Below the pieces are notes generated by a model. That model saw only the letters and a list, made by a program, of their open reading frames with translations. It was not told the origin of the DNA and made no database searches. The position numbers were made by a program, and so were the translations under genes. DNA of 64,000 nucleotides from Undaria pinnatifida (lineage: Eukaryota > Sar > Phaeophyceae > Laminariales > Alariaceae): contig JABAKD010000001.1 of NCBI GenBank assembly GCA_012845835.1, positions 16,054,226-16,118,225 of the forward strand. The letters run 5' to 3'. Within the stretch, counting starts at the first letter, position 1; every line of letters starts with the position of its first letter. This document shows positions 11,020-21,599 of the stretch, in pieces.

Positions 11020-11177
11020 CTAACACTTACCATTATAGTAGACAAAAAATAAGACACCTCCCAATAAAAACTCAATCATGTAGTATATTCCGAGTACCAA
11101 CCACGCAGCTTGCAAAGATGAGTATTGCCCTGAAATTCGTCGAGCTCACGGCTGACGTCCTTGAAAATTCGTTATAA
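11020..11177 (+). repeat. About 155 bp repeat, inverted relative to 54640-54810
   Basis: The stretch from ACCATTATAGTAGAC through CAGCTTGCAAAGATGAGTAT and GCTGACGTCCTTGAAAATT matches the reverse complement of 54640-54810 with scattered changes. Its middle resembles the start of repeat D. Confidence 0.7.
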
Positions 11178-11457
11178 AATATCGTCGCTGCCCCCGCTCG
11201 CGACGTTGGTTTGTTGGATGCATCTATTATCTGTTCTTGGATGGAGCTGGCTTATTATGACATATATATGTGTTCGTTTGTCATTTTCGGGGTTTGTCGT
11301 CTCGTCCTCTGTTTCACTGTTTCCCTGCCTGTTTTATGTCCTTGTTTCCAAACCTGTTTTGCCCTTCATTTTTGGTCTTTATTTTTCGTATTGTTGTCCT
11401 TTTCCCTTTTTGTTTTCCTTTTTGTAGCAAGTAAGTAGTCTTTTTCTGGTGTGCACA

Positions 11458-11645
11458 TGTGTGTGTGTGTTCTTCACATTAAACCGTTCTTCTACTCGTC
11501 GACATCCAGCACACCCAGTGTCTGTACTGATTCTTCACCCTAGAAAGATCAGCTCTGTGGTCACAAGCTACGACACAGAGATAATGCATCGTAATGCATT
11601 CGACAACGCAATGTCATGCCCTAGTACTGGGTACGACAGGCACAA
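11458..11645 (+). mobile_element. 190 bp TG...CA element, first orientation
   Basis: This is nearly identical to the reverse complement of 13382-13575. It begins with a GT microsatellite, runs through AAACCGTTCTTCTACTCGTC and ends GGGTACGACAGGCAC. No open frame spans it. It may be a solo LTR-like or MITE-like unit. Confidence 0.7.
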
Positions 11646-11892
11646 CATACATACGTCAGCAACAGAAATACATTGGAAGAGAGAATACGAAGTAAACAAA
11701 AACAAAAACAAAAACAAAATAATAATAAGAAAACGTATAAAAACAAAGATAAAAATAAAACAAAAATGAAATACATCATGCTGGCTTGCAATTTTTTTGT
11801 TGTTTTGCCCGCGTATTCAAACTTTCTTTTTCTCTTTTTTTTTCTCCATCCCGTTTATTTTACAAAAAAATGAAAATACACTCACTCCTCCA

Positions 11893-11960
11893 GCTAGCTG
11901 TGAGATCGAAGATTTTGTCGAAACTTATCTTTGCAAGCTGTGTGTGATTATCCTAGCACC
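11893..11960 (+). repeat. Dispersed repeat D, short fragment
   Basis: Only the first 65 or so bases of repeat D (TGTGAGATCGAAGATTTTG to AGCTGTGTGTGAT) are kept. Confidence 0.65.
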
Positions 11961-12129
11961 ACTCTCGCGCTCCCTCCCAGTATAGTAGTAGCTCAGATCC
12001 GGGGTCACATGGCGAGCCCTCCTCCCCCCTGCCCATTACGTTGCGTGTGCCTTCATTTTTATCTCGACGAGAAGAATCCAGCATTTTCTTCCGTATCGTC
12101 GACCCGCGTTGAATTGTCTTGTACTTACC

Positions 12130-12267
12130 CACGCTGCTAGGCACCCTTCTCACCACCAGTAGTTTTTTTGTTGTTGCATTTTTGCAAATAAATACAGTCA
12201 TATCTCACCACGGTGGGAATCGAACTCAAGGACCGACGCTAGTAGGATATTCGAGGGTACCCACGAA
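12130..12267 (-). mobile_element. tRNA-derived SINE, second type
   Basis: On the minus strand, CCTTGAGTTCGATTCCCACC is a B-box-like segment, followed by GTGAGATATGACT and TATTTGCAAAAATG. The same order occurs at 17040-17175 (plus) and 49415-49522 (minus). No cloverleaf closes. Confidence 0.55.
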
Positions 12268-12914
12268 GCGTGCTACGAAAGATAGATAGATACAGGTGCA
12301 CCTTTTTTTTTCTGATAGTTCCTCAATTTGGGAGCATGAGATTTCTCCCAAAATACTGGCTTTTGGACAAAACCATAGCCGCTACCGGATACACAATCCC
12401 CCCATGGCCTAGGTACACAACGAGAATCACGAAAAAAAAAACAATAGTGTTACAAGGCTTAATAGGGATAAGCTATTGGTTAACCTTTTGCAAGTGGTCA
12501 AACGGACAAATACCCCACTATTATTTATAATAATAACCTTAAAAAATGGCGTCGTCGACAGACCATGGGTTTTTGGGTCGTGGGTTCGATCCCCACCATC
12601 CACAATAATATACTTTTCAGATTTTCCCCATGTCTCTTCTTCCTGGTATCCCCAGGAAATGAAACGGCTTGGATATTGACAGAGGGTCCGCCGTATATCC
12701 GGCCGACCTGCTATCCCGCCGTTTCAGGGGGAAAGAGTGTTATAAGGTAAGCTATTGGTTGCCCTTTTGCAAGTGGCCAAACTGACTAATTTTTAAATAC
12801 CTTAACAAAAGCCTATTATTTCCGACAAGTTTGGGGGAGCGCCACCCTTCAGAAAACAAATATTTCGCAGTATAGTCAAAAAGAGGTAAACCTCTAGACT
12901 ATATCGTAGCACGC
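12268..12914. mobile_element. MITE family M with nested SINE
   Basis: The left end GCGTGCTACGA and right end TATCGTAGCACGC match the family-M inverted repeats. Copy B has the same MITE without the 12440-12805 insert. Confidence 0.7.
12440..12805 (+). mobile_element. tRNA-derived SINE, first type, with repeated head
   Basis: AAGCTATTGGTTAACC, an A-box-like TGGTCAAACGG and a B-box-like GGGTTCGATCC lie in order. A second, partial head (GCTATTGGTTGCCC, GTGGCCAAACTG) lies at 12750-12800. The insert is absent from the matching MITE in copy B near 50015-50030. Confidence 0.6.
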
Positions 12915-13381
12915 GTCCCACTAGACAACTGGGGCAACCGGCTCACGGCGGTTCAGAACTCGCTTCGCTGTATTCGCGATGTTTATCGTGTTCATCTCGC
13001 TGTCTCGTACTTTGTAGCCCCAGAGCTCATATCTGTGGCAGGCATGTCGCACGGGCATCGGCACGGGCACTGCTGCTGCTGCTGTGTGCGGTTCTGCTGG
13101 ATATAGATGGGTGACAATATCAGTTTATACTGGGAAGAATACACACATTTGTTAATTTGTACGAGTGGTAAATAAACTGGCGTGTGTTCGTTTCTCTTCT
13201 TCCATGGATTCACAGACACGGAACCTAAAAGCTTTGCAGAAGATTCGACCTCTTTTGGTTACCAGGTACCAGGTACTACTACTTACTCGTACTGCTGCTG
13301 TTTCGCGCATTGAATGAAACTCGCTCAAAACTGGGTGTCTAACATTATTAGTACACCCAAGACACAACAACAATGAATGGT

Positions 13382-13575
13382 ATGTGCCTGTCGTACCCAG
13401 TACTAGGGCATGACATTGCGTTGTCGAATGCATTACGATGCATTATCTCTGTGTCGTGGCTTGTGACCACAGAGCTGATCTTTCTAGGGTGAAGAATCAG
13501 TACGGACACTGGGTGTGCTGGATGTCGACGAGTAGAAGAACGGTTTAACGTGAAGAACACACACACACACACACA
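13382..13575 (-). mobile_element. 190 bp TG...CA element, second orientation
   Basis: This begins TGTGCCTGTCGTACCC and ends in a CA microsatellite. Copy B reads GAATGGTACGGTC at the same place (about 50607-50619), so the insertion lies between GGTA and CGGTC and is dated after the duplication. Confidence 0.75.
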
Positions 13576-13617
13576 CGGTCTACTGCGTCGACAATAATAA
13601 TAGACGAACGGGGTAAT

Positions 13618-13735
13618 CTATCGATACAGGAATTCATTGCCAGCGACCATGAATTGTGGAAGGTGTCTATCGATAGACATTGTCAGCGACAAAAGATTGT
13701 GGAAGCTGTCTATCGAGGTTCCGCGAGCAGATAGA
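13618..13735 (+). repeat. TATCGATA tandem repeat, copy A
   Basis: Palindromic GTCTATCGATAGAC-type motifs recur about every 43-47 bp, with GCGACAAAAGATTGTGGAAG between them. Similar arrays are at 50648-50775 and 53200-53425, with a single unit at 52895-52930. Confidence 0.7.
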
Positions 13736-13939
13736 TGAACCCACCCCCCTCCCCGCCCCGCTCTCTCTTGTCCAAACCCAGGCCCCCACGTCCATAAAAT
13801 CTCCGCCCTCCCCTCACGGGTTATACGACTCACAAGATACACTTGATAAGCTGATGCATTTCGTGCCACAGCTGTCAGATTTTCGTTCCACAGCTGTCAG
13901 ATTTTGTCCCCCTCGAAAACGAGTTGCATTATAAAAATT

Positions 13940-14720
13940 AAAATACACTCCAGCTGTGAGATCGAATATTTTGTCGAAACTCATCTTCGCAAGCTGTGTG
14001 TGATACTCCGATCTCGCGCGTATTACGGGTTGTGTGTCCTCATAAAGGATATAGGTCGGCGACTCCCCTTGCAACTACAGTGTAGCTATCAGGGTCAACA
14101 GGGTGATGTTAGGCAGTCTGTGCGCGGAAACAATAAAACCCGCTTCTGAGGGGGATAAAATGCGACAGCTGTGGAGGAAGGAAATGCATCAGTTTATCAA
14201 GTGAATACTGCAAGTCGAATTACCGGTGAGGGGAGGGCGGAGTTTAAGGACGCGGGGGGCTGATTTTGATCAAAAGGGGGGCGGGAGAGGGGGAGGGGGG
14301 GGAGGGGACGGGTGGGGCAGGTCAATTTGTGCGTGGAAACTATTAATCTTTTTTGTGGGGGAGGGTGGGCGAAATATGCGGGGGAGGGGCAGGGGGCGGG
14401 GGGGGGAGGGCTTTAGGTCGCATAGATGTAGGGGTTTGCTATATATACGCGTGGTGCTAGGTCTAGATGATGGTGCGGGTGGGGGGCGTTAGGGGCGGGG
14501 GTGGGTGGAAATCGCAGCAGCGGCATGGACGGCTCTAAACGATAAAGAGGCGATATCCAGGGCGTGGAGGAAGTGCTTATTACTCTGGCGGATTTTGATA
14601 TTAGGTGGGGCGTTTAAGCAAGAGAAAGCAAGAAGAAAAGAAGAAGAAGAAAAAAAAAGGCGGGGTGGGGGGGGGGAGGTTTTCAAGAGGTTTAGGTCAC
14701 ATAAATATATATAAAATCAT
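13940..14720 (+). repeat. Repeat D plus G-rich satellite, copy A
   Basis: Repeat D (13940-14165) leads into G tracts, GGTCGCATAGATGTAGGGG, a GCAGCAGCGGCATGGA segment and a GGGGCGTTTAAGCAAGAG segment, then further G tracts. The same order repeats several times in copy B at 45715-47600 and 50805-51735, so the whole is one satellite-like unit. Confidence 0.7.
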
Positions 14721-15040
14721 TCCTTGAATATCGAGTCATTCCTTGGTGTCATGGACTTTGGTCAGGAGTTTTTTTGTCTCGGCCTAAGTATGCGATTCGC
14801 GGAACTGGAATTCTCGGTCGAATATGGCTTGGTTCGAGCGCCGCCTTCGGGGGGCGGCTCCAACGCCCCTCGCCCTGCCGTGTCCGTTCCGCACATCGAC
14901 GTGAACGCGGACGGGTGCCGAGCGAGACGAGCGAGTGTCGAGGAGGAATTTTGTAAAAATAGGTGAATCTTAATGGCTGCAACGCCTGAATGATTTACAA
15001 AATTGGCATCATTTCCAAACGGTACGTGATAATGTTTGGA
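14721..15040. other. No gene seen
   Basis: Short frames exist on both strands, but none is long or similar to a known family. This marks the likely end of copy A of the duplication. Confidence 0.4.
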
Positions 15041-15044
15041 ATTT

Positions 15045-15262
15045 TGCGTACCGGGTGAGAACAGCAGTATGTACGACGAGCATGAACGCCAACTGACGGC
15101 ATTGGCAAACACACGACATCAGGTGCAGCAGCAGTAGCCGAAGGGCGAAACTTCTAGCACATACTGCAGTAACTAGTAGCAACCAGAACCACAGCAGATA
15201 GCTCAAAGTGCAGTACGAGTGCAGTTGGCAAGTTTAGTCGTACACGCATCACTCTGTCCAAT
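15045..15262. repeat. About 220 bp direct repeat, left copy
   Basis: The repeat runs from GGGTGAGAACAGCAG to CATCACTCTGTCCAATA and recurs at 15522-15740 with few changes. Together they enclose about 260 bp. Confidence 0.8.
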
Positions 15263-15277
15263 AATAGTCTATATAAG
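15258..15277 (+). promoter_or_regulatory. CCAAT and TATA-like pair
   Basis: CCAATA at about 15258 and CTATATAAG at 15269-15277 immediately follow the left direct repeat. The right copy loses the TATA part, reading CCAATATATAAC instead. This would suit a terminal-repeat element promoter. Confidence 0.3.
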
Positions 15278-15521
15278 ACGGCATCTCGAGACAAAACCAA
15301 GCAGGCAGAAGAGCCGTCTCTTCGGCCTTTGGCCTTGGCTTTAGCACGGCCGCTGACACTCCAGGCAGCCTCTGCTGTAGGCATGAACGAGTGCGGTTGA
15401 TTCGCAGCGAACTATTCCGCTGTGCTCGCTTCTATGTGGCCATTGTCCATGCCATTTCATGTCACCTCCCTTCTGTTTTGAGCTCGTCGTCGTGCCGTCG
15501 AGGTACGAGGAAACCCGTACG

Positions 15522-15740
15522 TACTGGGTGAGAACAGCAGCATGTACGACGAGCATGAACGCCAACTGACAACATTGGCAAACACACAACATCAGGTGCA
15601 GCAGCAGTAGCCAAAGGGCGAAACTTCTAGCACATACAGCAGCAACTAGTAGCAACCAGAACCACAGCAGATAGCTCAAAGTGCAGTACGAGTGCCGTTG
15701 GCAAGTTTAGTAGTACACGCATCACTCTGTCCAATATATA
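15522..15740. repeat. About 220 bp direct repeat, right copy
   Basis: This is the second copy of the 15045-15262 repeat in the same orientation. It may be the LTR of a tiny TRIM-like element or a partial tandem duplication. Confidence 0.8.
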
Positions 15741-16239
15741 ACAACCGTTTTATGTTCATTTTGATGGAGAAAAAAATACCAGGTATTGCATTTATTTCCT
15801 GTAAGAATGATACGTCGTACGAGCGGACGTTCTGGTTCCGGTGCCGTGAGACCATCGAGCACACCGCATGTTTTACCCAAGCAAGAGCCAACAAGAGGCA
15901 GCGCACAGGGGCCCCCAACACAGAGACACGTGACAACCACGGCCAGCTGTCGATCGCGTAATTCGCCGATAGTCCGTGCTTCGGTGGGTGTATCGGAAGT
16001 CGTTCGTAGTACTGCTGTAGATCGTCGAAAAACCACGTGGCATCGTGCTGGTGGCAAGACTCGCCAGTAGACCCCTCAAAATTTATTTACCTTTTCTTTC
16101 TCTTGGCCCCATGCACCCATTTCCTTTCCTTTCTCTTCTTTGTTTGTTTCTTTTTTCCAATTGACTCGCGTCTGTTGTGCGCATGCGTAGTGATAGATAC
16201 CACGTGTAATGTATACGTGGTAGTCTTTCTTGATTGGCA

Positions 16240-16505
16240 AGCGGTATAGTCGGTCTTTCCAGGCGCGAGTAATGAGACGTATGCACCGGTATGGACCTGG
16301 CACATCGTAGACTGACTCCCGATTTCACTTTTATATGTTTCTGGTGGAGGCATGAATTGCGTCAGCTGTGATTTATGCGTGTACCACCTTTGGTTTGTGT
16401 TTTTCCCCTAGGGTATTCCTCAGCTCCAGAGTGACTGGAGCCTGTCCTGTGACCACGGACTTGATTATGCGAGTTAATGTGAGAACGACAACAACAACAA
16501 CTAAC
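16240..16505 (+). mobile_element. CAA-tailed retroposon
   Basis: The body carries AGAGTGACTGGAGCCTGTCC and GTGACCACGGACTTGATT, then GAGTTAATGTGAGAACGAC and CAA repeats ending near 16502. The tail matches those at 9222, 49825 and 52340. Confidence 0.65.
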
Positions 16506-17039
16506 TGAAATATTGCCTGTTTCTTGACCTTTCAGCTGCTTCCTGCAAACTTGGTTTTTCTGCCAACACGATTTTGAACTTTTTCGCGACTTTGTCTTCC
16601 TTTTTGTCTAGTAAGTTGAACTGCCGCTAATTTGCCGCCTGTGCATTAGTTGCGGAACGGTCCAGCTTTAGCTTTTCTTTGATTCGCACCATTTGTTTTG
16701 TACTTGACGAAGCTTCAGCGACTGAGATCTGGGCTTGGCTCATCAGCTTAACACCGCCCAGCACCCCATCGCAGCGCAATAGCTTACAGCAACGAAGCGC
16801 CGTGCAGTGCCCTGCGATGCCCTGCGGCTCAGCTCAGCAGCGCACCGCTAGCTCAGCAGAGCGACGCGCTATGCTTTGCCGTGCTCTGCCGTCGCGGTCG
16901 TTCGTTATTCATGATATCTAAAACTCCGCGTACGCTGATACTTACGTATTTGGCGCTATACATATCGCGTCAACCATCGTAATATCATACAATATGGGGG
17001 AGGGAATGTAACCTCTATGCAAAGATCCTGTTTTTTTTT
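16506..17039. other. No gene seen
   Basis: The interval includes a CAGCGC/CTCAGCAG-rich stretch near 16770-16900, a poly-T tract near 17030 and nothing that resembles a protein or RNA gene. Confidence 0.4.
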
Positions 17040-17175
17040 TAATTATTTGTCAGCCGGCCGCCCCGGTGGTCTATAAATAATAGTGGTTTTACCCTCGAAT
17101 ACTACTAACGTTTGGTTGTCCTTGAGTTCGACACCCACCACGATGAGATTTGACTTTATTTGCAAAAATGAAAAA
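17040..17175 (+). mobile_element. tRNA-derived SINE, second type
   Basis: CGCCCCGGTGGTCTATAAAT is followed by CCTTGAGTTCGACACCCACC and ATGAGATTTGACTTTATTTG, ending in an A-rich run. This is the only plus-strand copy of the type seen here. Confidence 0.55.
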
Positions 17176-18225
17176 AAAAAAACAGGGATCAACTGCTGAG
17201 AGCGCCTAGCAGCGTGGGTTGGTTCGACGCGAGTCGACGAGGGAAGAAAATGCTGGATTCTCCTCGCGGTAAAAATGAAAGCACGTGCCGAAGTGGGGAG
17301 GGAGGAGGAGGGCCCGCTATTGACCCCGGATCTGAGTTACTACTGGGAGGGAGCGCGAGAGTGGTGCGGGGATAAAAAATGGGATGAAGAGAAAAATATG
17401 TTGCAAAGGTATATTATTACCACCAGTAAATAATATGTCAGTCTCTAGGAAATACGCACGGCACTATCAGCAGTTGTCATGGTAGAGACACTCCGGATCT
17501 TATGCATTGAGGGGACGCGTCCAATTTCGACAACGTGAAAGCACCCACGAAAAAAAGACAGCAGACACACATATCCCGCCTTCCCGAGAAAAAACAGAGA
17601 AGAAGCGCTACGCCAACCTCCCGTACGAGCAAAGCCACCCCCGCACCAATCTTAGACAACGCCGCCTCAACGAGAGATCGCCCTCCTCTTCTACGTTTTC
17701 CTCCTCGCCCGCGACCACGCAGACCAATCAATGCGACAACCTTCACGTACGTAACAAACGAAGCAATCTTCTTCCAAAACCTCGCCGGCTGACATGTCCT
17801 CATGTCGACGTTTGATGCAAACCGACTTTGCATCCTGTCGACTTTGAACCTCCATTGCCACGGGGACAGCAGTGCAGTTTCTTCATTAATGCCAAGGCCT
17901 CTTTTGTTTCGCCTAGATAGAGGCGACGCAGGTTCTCAATAATACTAATTTCGGTATTTTTGTTTGATAGACGCCAACTTTTACTTGACGGCGCATTTAA
18001 CATAGTTTGTTTCGCCTATCCTTGCCTTCTTTGTGGTATAATATTACGTTTTTTAATTTGTCAAAGCATGACTTCCAGAATCCCATGTTCGTATTAAACC
18101 CTTGGCAACACTTTAAAGTTCAATGCATGCCAAATCGGACAGCTACACCTTAAGTTGTCGAAGTGCTGCCCTGCCCTACCCGAAGCATGGGCGCCGGAGA
18201 ATGCCGGCGCCCATGCGGAGCCCTT
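17176..18225. other. No confident gene
   Basis: The stretch near 17280-17380 repeats sequence found at 12000-12110 (CGAGAAGAATCCAGCATTTT in reverse). Overlapping frames near 17477-17833 on both strands are Arg/Gly- or Ser/Thr-rich and look like chance. Confidence 0.35.
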
Positions 18226-18229
18226 GTAT

Positions 18230-18360
18230 AATATTAAAATACACTCCAGCTATGAGATCAAGGATTTGGTCGACACTGATGTTCGCAACATTTTTTGTGA
18301 TCCTCCGATCGCGCGTATTAATCATATATGTAGGGGCTTGCTATACGCGCGGTGCTGGGT
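18230..18360 (+). repeat. Dispersed repeat D with satellite junction
   Basis: AAAATACACTCCAGCTATGA starts a shortened repeat D, joined to ATATGTAGGGGCTTGCTATA and GCGGTGCTGGGTC of the satellite. Confidence 0.6.
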
Positions 18361-18491
18361 CTTTATAAGCTACTTTTAAAATCGTAATTTGGGCTGTGGG
18401 GGGAAGTAAATTGAGAAAATAAAACTGGGTTAATGTCGGGTGATCCCAGTTTGCGAGGAAGAAAATCCATAGTAGAATCCCGTAAAAAAAA

Positions 18492-19587
18492 TTGAAATAT
18501 CGACCAGCCAGCCAGGATACCAACACACTGAGGCACACATCATCTTCCACAGGGCATCACGGACACACCAGACGGCATCTGCAACACTCAAGCACTTTCC
18601 CGAAGAGGCTGCCAGATTCCTCGTGGACGCTCTGCGGGAATGCCCACGGCAAACAGGCTGACGCGTCATCAAGAGTGCGCAATTTTAGCTCTTTGCTACG
18701 AACACGTAACAGCCAGCAAACAATTTTCGAAATCAGAAGGCTTTTCTCACGCTCTTTGGAGACCGATGAGCTGTGGCCCACACACAAACGCAACGCGCCA
18801 CAAGCGCTCCACCCACGCCAACGCCACAGGTGCGGAAGACTACCGGCCCCACCCCTGGCCCACAGCAAAGCTTGTTTGCAGCCCACCAACAGCAGCAGTA
18901 GTAGAGTGGCCTTTCGGCGTTTTCGAGTTTTGAGCAGTCTGCTCAAGAATCGAAAAGCCACACCCGTACATGAAAACCCGCGAAAACATATGAATTTCAT
19001 AAATATGCGTGCAGATCGGAAGACAGGACAGCACCAAGCAAGGCAGACCACGGTGCGTCTTTCTTCCCCCCGAAGCAGCCCGTCTCCACCCCTGAGGCAG
19101 CCGGTCTCCACTCTTGAAGAAGCCGGTCTCAACCTTTTTGAAGCCTCGAGTTACCCTTTCAAACCGAAAGGCAGAAGGGTTTCACTTGTTGTGTCCAGTG
19201 CCCGACCGTTTCACATGTCGCACCACCGACGTATCTGCGACTTCATGGCTTGCAAGGAGGACGGCACAGATACTACCGTTCGTCTCCCTCAAGACGATCC
19301 AGCCAGAAGTTTGTGGCTCTCCAGACTTAGCCCAGATGACCAGGAGTGCTCACGGAAAGACCCGAGGGTTTCTCGCTCACATTTCCCTCAAAACAGCATC
19401 GTGGCAAGCAAAGAAGGTCATGGTATTGGCGGGGCGGTGGTCAGAGTGGGAGTGCGGGACACCGCCCACCGTGTCGAACGACGACATGTGGGGTTCTGCG
19501 AAGGGCGCCCTTGGACGCTCCCTGAAGTCCCGGGCTGTGGCTGAGATGCCACGTGGAATCCTTGATCGCATCCACCATCGAGATTGA
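18492..19587 (+). CDS. Unassigned open region left of the LTR element
   Basis: Two plus-strand frames are open for 350 codons (18492-19544) and 157 codons (19114-19587), and a minus-strand frame is open for 191 codons. The last plus-strand stretch before the LTR, beginning at 19553, reads as a short coiled coil (EIDALKAKIEALES). No frame matches a family I know, and the Ser/Arg-rich 350-codon frame may be a shadow. Part of this could be a host exon interrupted by the LTR element that begins at 19649. Confidence 0.2.
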
Positions 19588-19648
19588 CGCCCTCAAGGCC
19601 AAAATTGAAGCGCTTGAATCCACAGGTCGGGTCTTGAAGGACCGGTTG

Positions 19649-20009
19649 TGTATTCGACAATCTGTATATCTGTATGCCCGGTGTAGAGTGGCTCACGGGG
19701 AGATTGCTCTCGGTACCCGACGAGGGACCATCAGGCGGAGGAGAAGATACGAAGATAGAATATATAATAAAGTTCCGGAGTCCCGGAGGCCACTCTGAAC
19801 ATGCACACCCAAAGAAAACAAAATATTAAAATGAGCAACAGCAGTAGCACCAGTACACTGCGCCAAAGGCGACTCAACTCGAGCACATCGAAGATTGGGA
19901 CCGCCAATCATACCAGTAGTTCTACTCTACCATCTCCATAGATTCAATGCAGTCATACACATCATACATCAGACTTGTGCGCAGGCATACACCAACACCA
20001 AAACCAACA
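19649..20009 (-). repeat. LTR of a minus-strand copia element (3' LTR)
   Basis: This direct repeat of 23003-23355 in the same orientation ends AACCAACA. On the minus strand it begins TGTTGGTTTTGG. A short purine-rich AGGTGGAA precedes it on that strand. The outer five bases do not match those beyond the other LTR, so the target duplication is lost or the ends are shifted. Confidence 0.8.
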
Positions 20010-20529
20010 TTCCACCTGTTCGTAGAGTCCAAGCCTGGATGCCCTGACCGCCTCGCGGTCTGACGAGTGTTCTTATCTTCGTTGTCTTACAGGACAGATA
20101 GGAGAGAAGGAGCAGAGAGCAAAGTGCTGGAGCTCTCCTGTCATGAGAGAAATTGCATAAAAACGCCTACGAATGTATACGCAAGCCTCTACATAATTTG
20201 TAACCGTCGTGCTGTGACGATCCAAACTAACAACCTCCCTGGCTCTTCACAGCAGTGACGAGACCGAACGGGCATCCAAAACGAAAATCTAGGACCAACG
20301 AACAGCTAATGACAGTCCCGCAGGAGGAAACCAGGCCACCGGGTCGAAACCCCCTGCATGTCTTACATCATCCAAACCATTGTGATTGCAATAATGGCCG
20401 CATTCCAACGATTACCATGGCCAGAAACTAAATGGCAAGTAGCGCCCTACTCACCCATGCCCCTCAAAGCAGCGTGGGGTGGCGGCCTGGCAAATTATTC
20501 CTCGCATGACTGAATAATGTTCACACCCC

Positions 20530-21560
20530 TTACTCATCACCCAACGGTAGCTTCAACAAAAACTTACGGTGAGATTTAAAAGAGGTCGCAGCAAGGGATT
20601 TCGTCAAAATATCGGCGTGCTGCTCTTCCGAAGCTACGAATTGAATACCAATTTTCTTTGCACGAAGTCGCTCTCGGACGAAATGGAACCGAACATCTAT
20701 GTGCTTGCTCCGCGCAGAACTAAAAGGGTTCTCAGCTAGTGCTATGGCCCCCTGATTATCTTCAAAAACTCGGACACACGATCCGGTTAGCTCTGGACAA
20801 ATGAAAGATAATACTGCCCCCGTGAACAGAGCTTCCTTCACCTCTTCACCTAGGGCTACGTACTCTGCTTCTGCTGTAGACAACGTAACGCACCTCTGCG
20901 TGCTACTTGTTCAACTGACGGCAGCACCACCCAAGGAAATTACCGTCCCCGACACCGAGCGCCTGTCATTCGACTTATCAGCGTAGACAGCAGCGCTATA
21001 TGCTTTCAGATCCAATCCCGAACCCCTTACAAAAGTCAAACCCATACCCCTTGTCCCGTGGAGGTATGCCGTGATCTTCAGAACTGCTTTCCAGTGCCTG
21101 TCGATGGGGTTGTGAGAATGGCGCGCCACAGCACGCACCGCGTTCGAGATGTCTGGCCGCGTCATGGTCGACAGCCACATCAGACTGCCCACTGCCCCCC
21201 TGTACGGCCAGTCTCCCTTTGGTTCGCCCTCCTCTCTTGGACCTAGTTCAACGCCAGGGGTCGCGGGGATGTCAGAGAACGAGTTCGCACCAAAACGATT
21301 CATCATGCTTTCAACGAAAGCCTTCTGCGTGATCTCCAACGTGCCCAATTCCCAGTTACGCTTGAAAGCACAACCAGTATACCAAGTGGACTCGCCTAGA
21401 TTATTCGTGGGAAACTTAGTATTTAATGCGGCATGGAAATCTCTGCATGCCTCGTCCAATCCTGCAATCACAGTGTCATCTACATGAACGGCCATAATCA
21501 GTTCTACCTTGCCATCCACAACCATGGTCGTACGACAAGATAACTTGCGCCTCTTGACGT
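20530..21560 (-). pseudogene. Copia reverse transcriptase C-half and RNase H
   Basis: On the minus strand the catalytic HVDD box lies in IMAVHVDDTVIAG near 21490. It is followed by the copia RT thumb-like region with YRGAVGSLMWLSTMTRPDI, then RNase H with TAEAEYVAL, EDNQGAIALAENP, HIDVRFHFVRE and ILTKSL. A single TGA near 20911 replaces what is usually Trp just before the TAEAEY segment. The RT N-terminal half, integrase, protease and gag are missing. The fragment ends just before the 3' LTR, the normal place for RNase H in this order. Dead copy. Confidence 0.85.
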
Positions 21561-21599
21561 AGAGTGCTCTGAGGAGCTCGGGGCGAGCATGATTGTTCA

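Larger units (their letters stand above)
10606..11795. mobile_element. Copy-A-specific insertion, about 1.2 kb
   Basis: Copy B runs straight from CAGTATGGTTG to the sequence matching about 11796 (near 49150), so this segment was inserted in A or lost from B. It is T-rich on the plus strand, includes the 11020-11177 repeat and one arm of the 190 bp element, and holds no convincing gene. Confidence 0.55.
1..14720. repeat. Segmental duplication, copy A
   Basis: The blocks of this interval recur in the same order and orientation at about 35690-51740. Anchor pairs read by eye are 41/35722, 1125/36799, 2345/40466, 4630/42900, 5485/43745, 8480/45270, 9424/47997, 12190/49455 and 13618/50645. The changing offset reflects insertions or deletions in one copy. 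Copy A lacks about 2.45 kb around 1880 that copy B keeps, and carries its own insertions at 6476-7991, 10606-11795, 12440-12805 and 13382-13575. Shared nested transposons show that the duplication came after those insertions. The right boundary is blurred by satellite sequence. Confidence 0.85.

Noticed and set aside
13618-13735. CRISPR-like array from regular palindromes
   Set aside because: Spacers are repeated too, the genome is eukaryotic and no cas-like genes exist.
15308-15335. U2 snRNA-like TCTTCGGCCTTTGGC
   Set aside because: Only a short word matches. The branch-site pairing region and the Sm site are missing.
17477-17833. Overlapping 118- and 102-codon frames
   Set aside because: Opposite-strand shadows of a biased stretch, with no recognisable domain.
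18557-19132. 191-codon minus-strand frame
   Set aside because: It overlaps longer plus-strand frames, has Leu/Arg-rich shadow composition and shows no motif.
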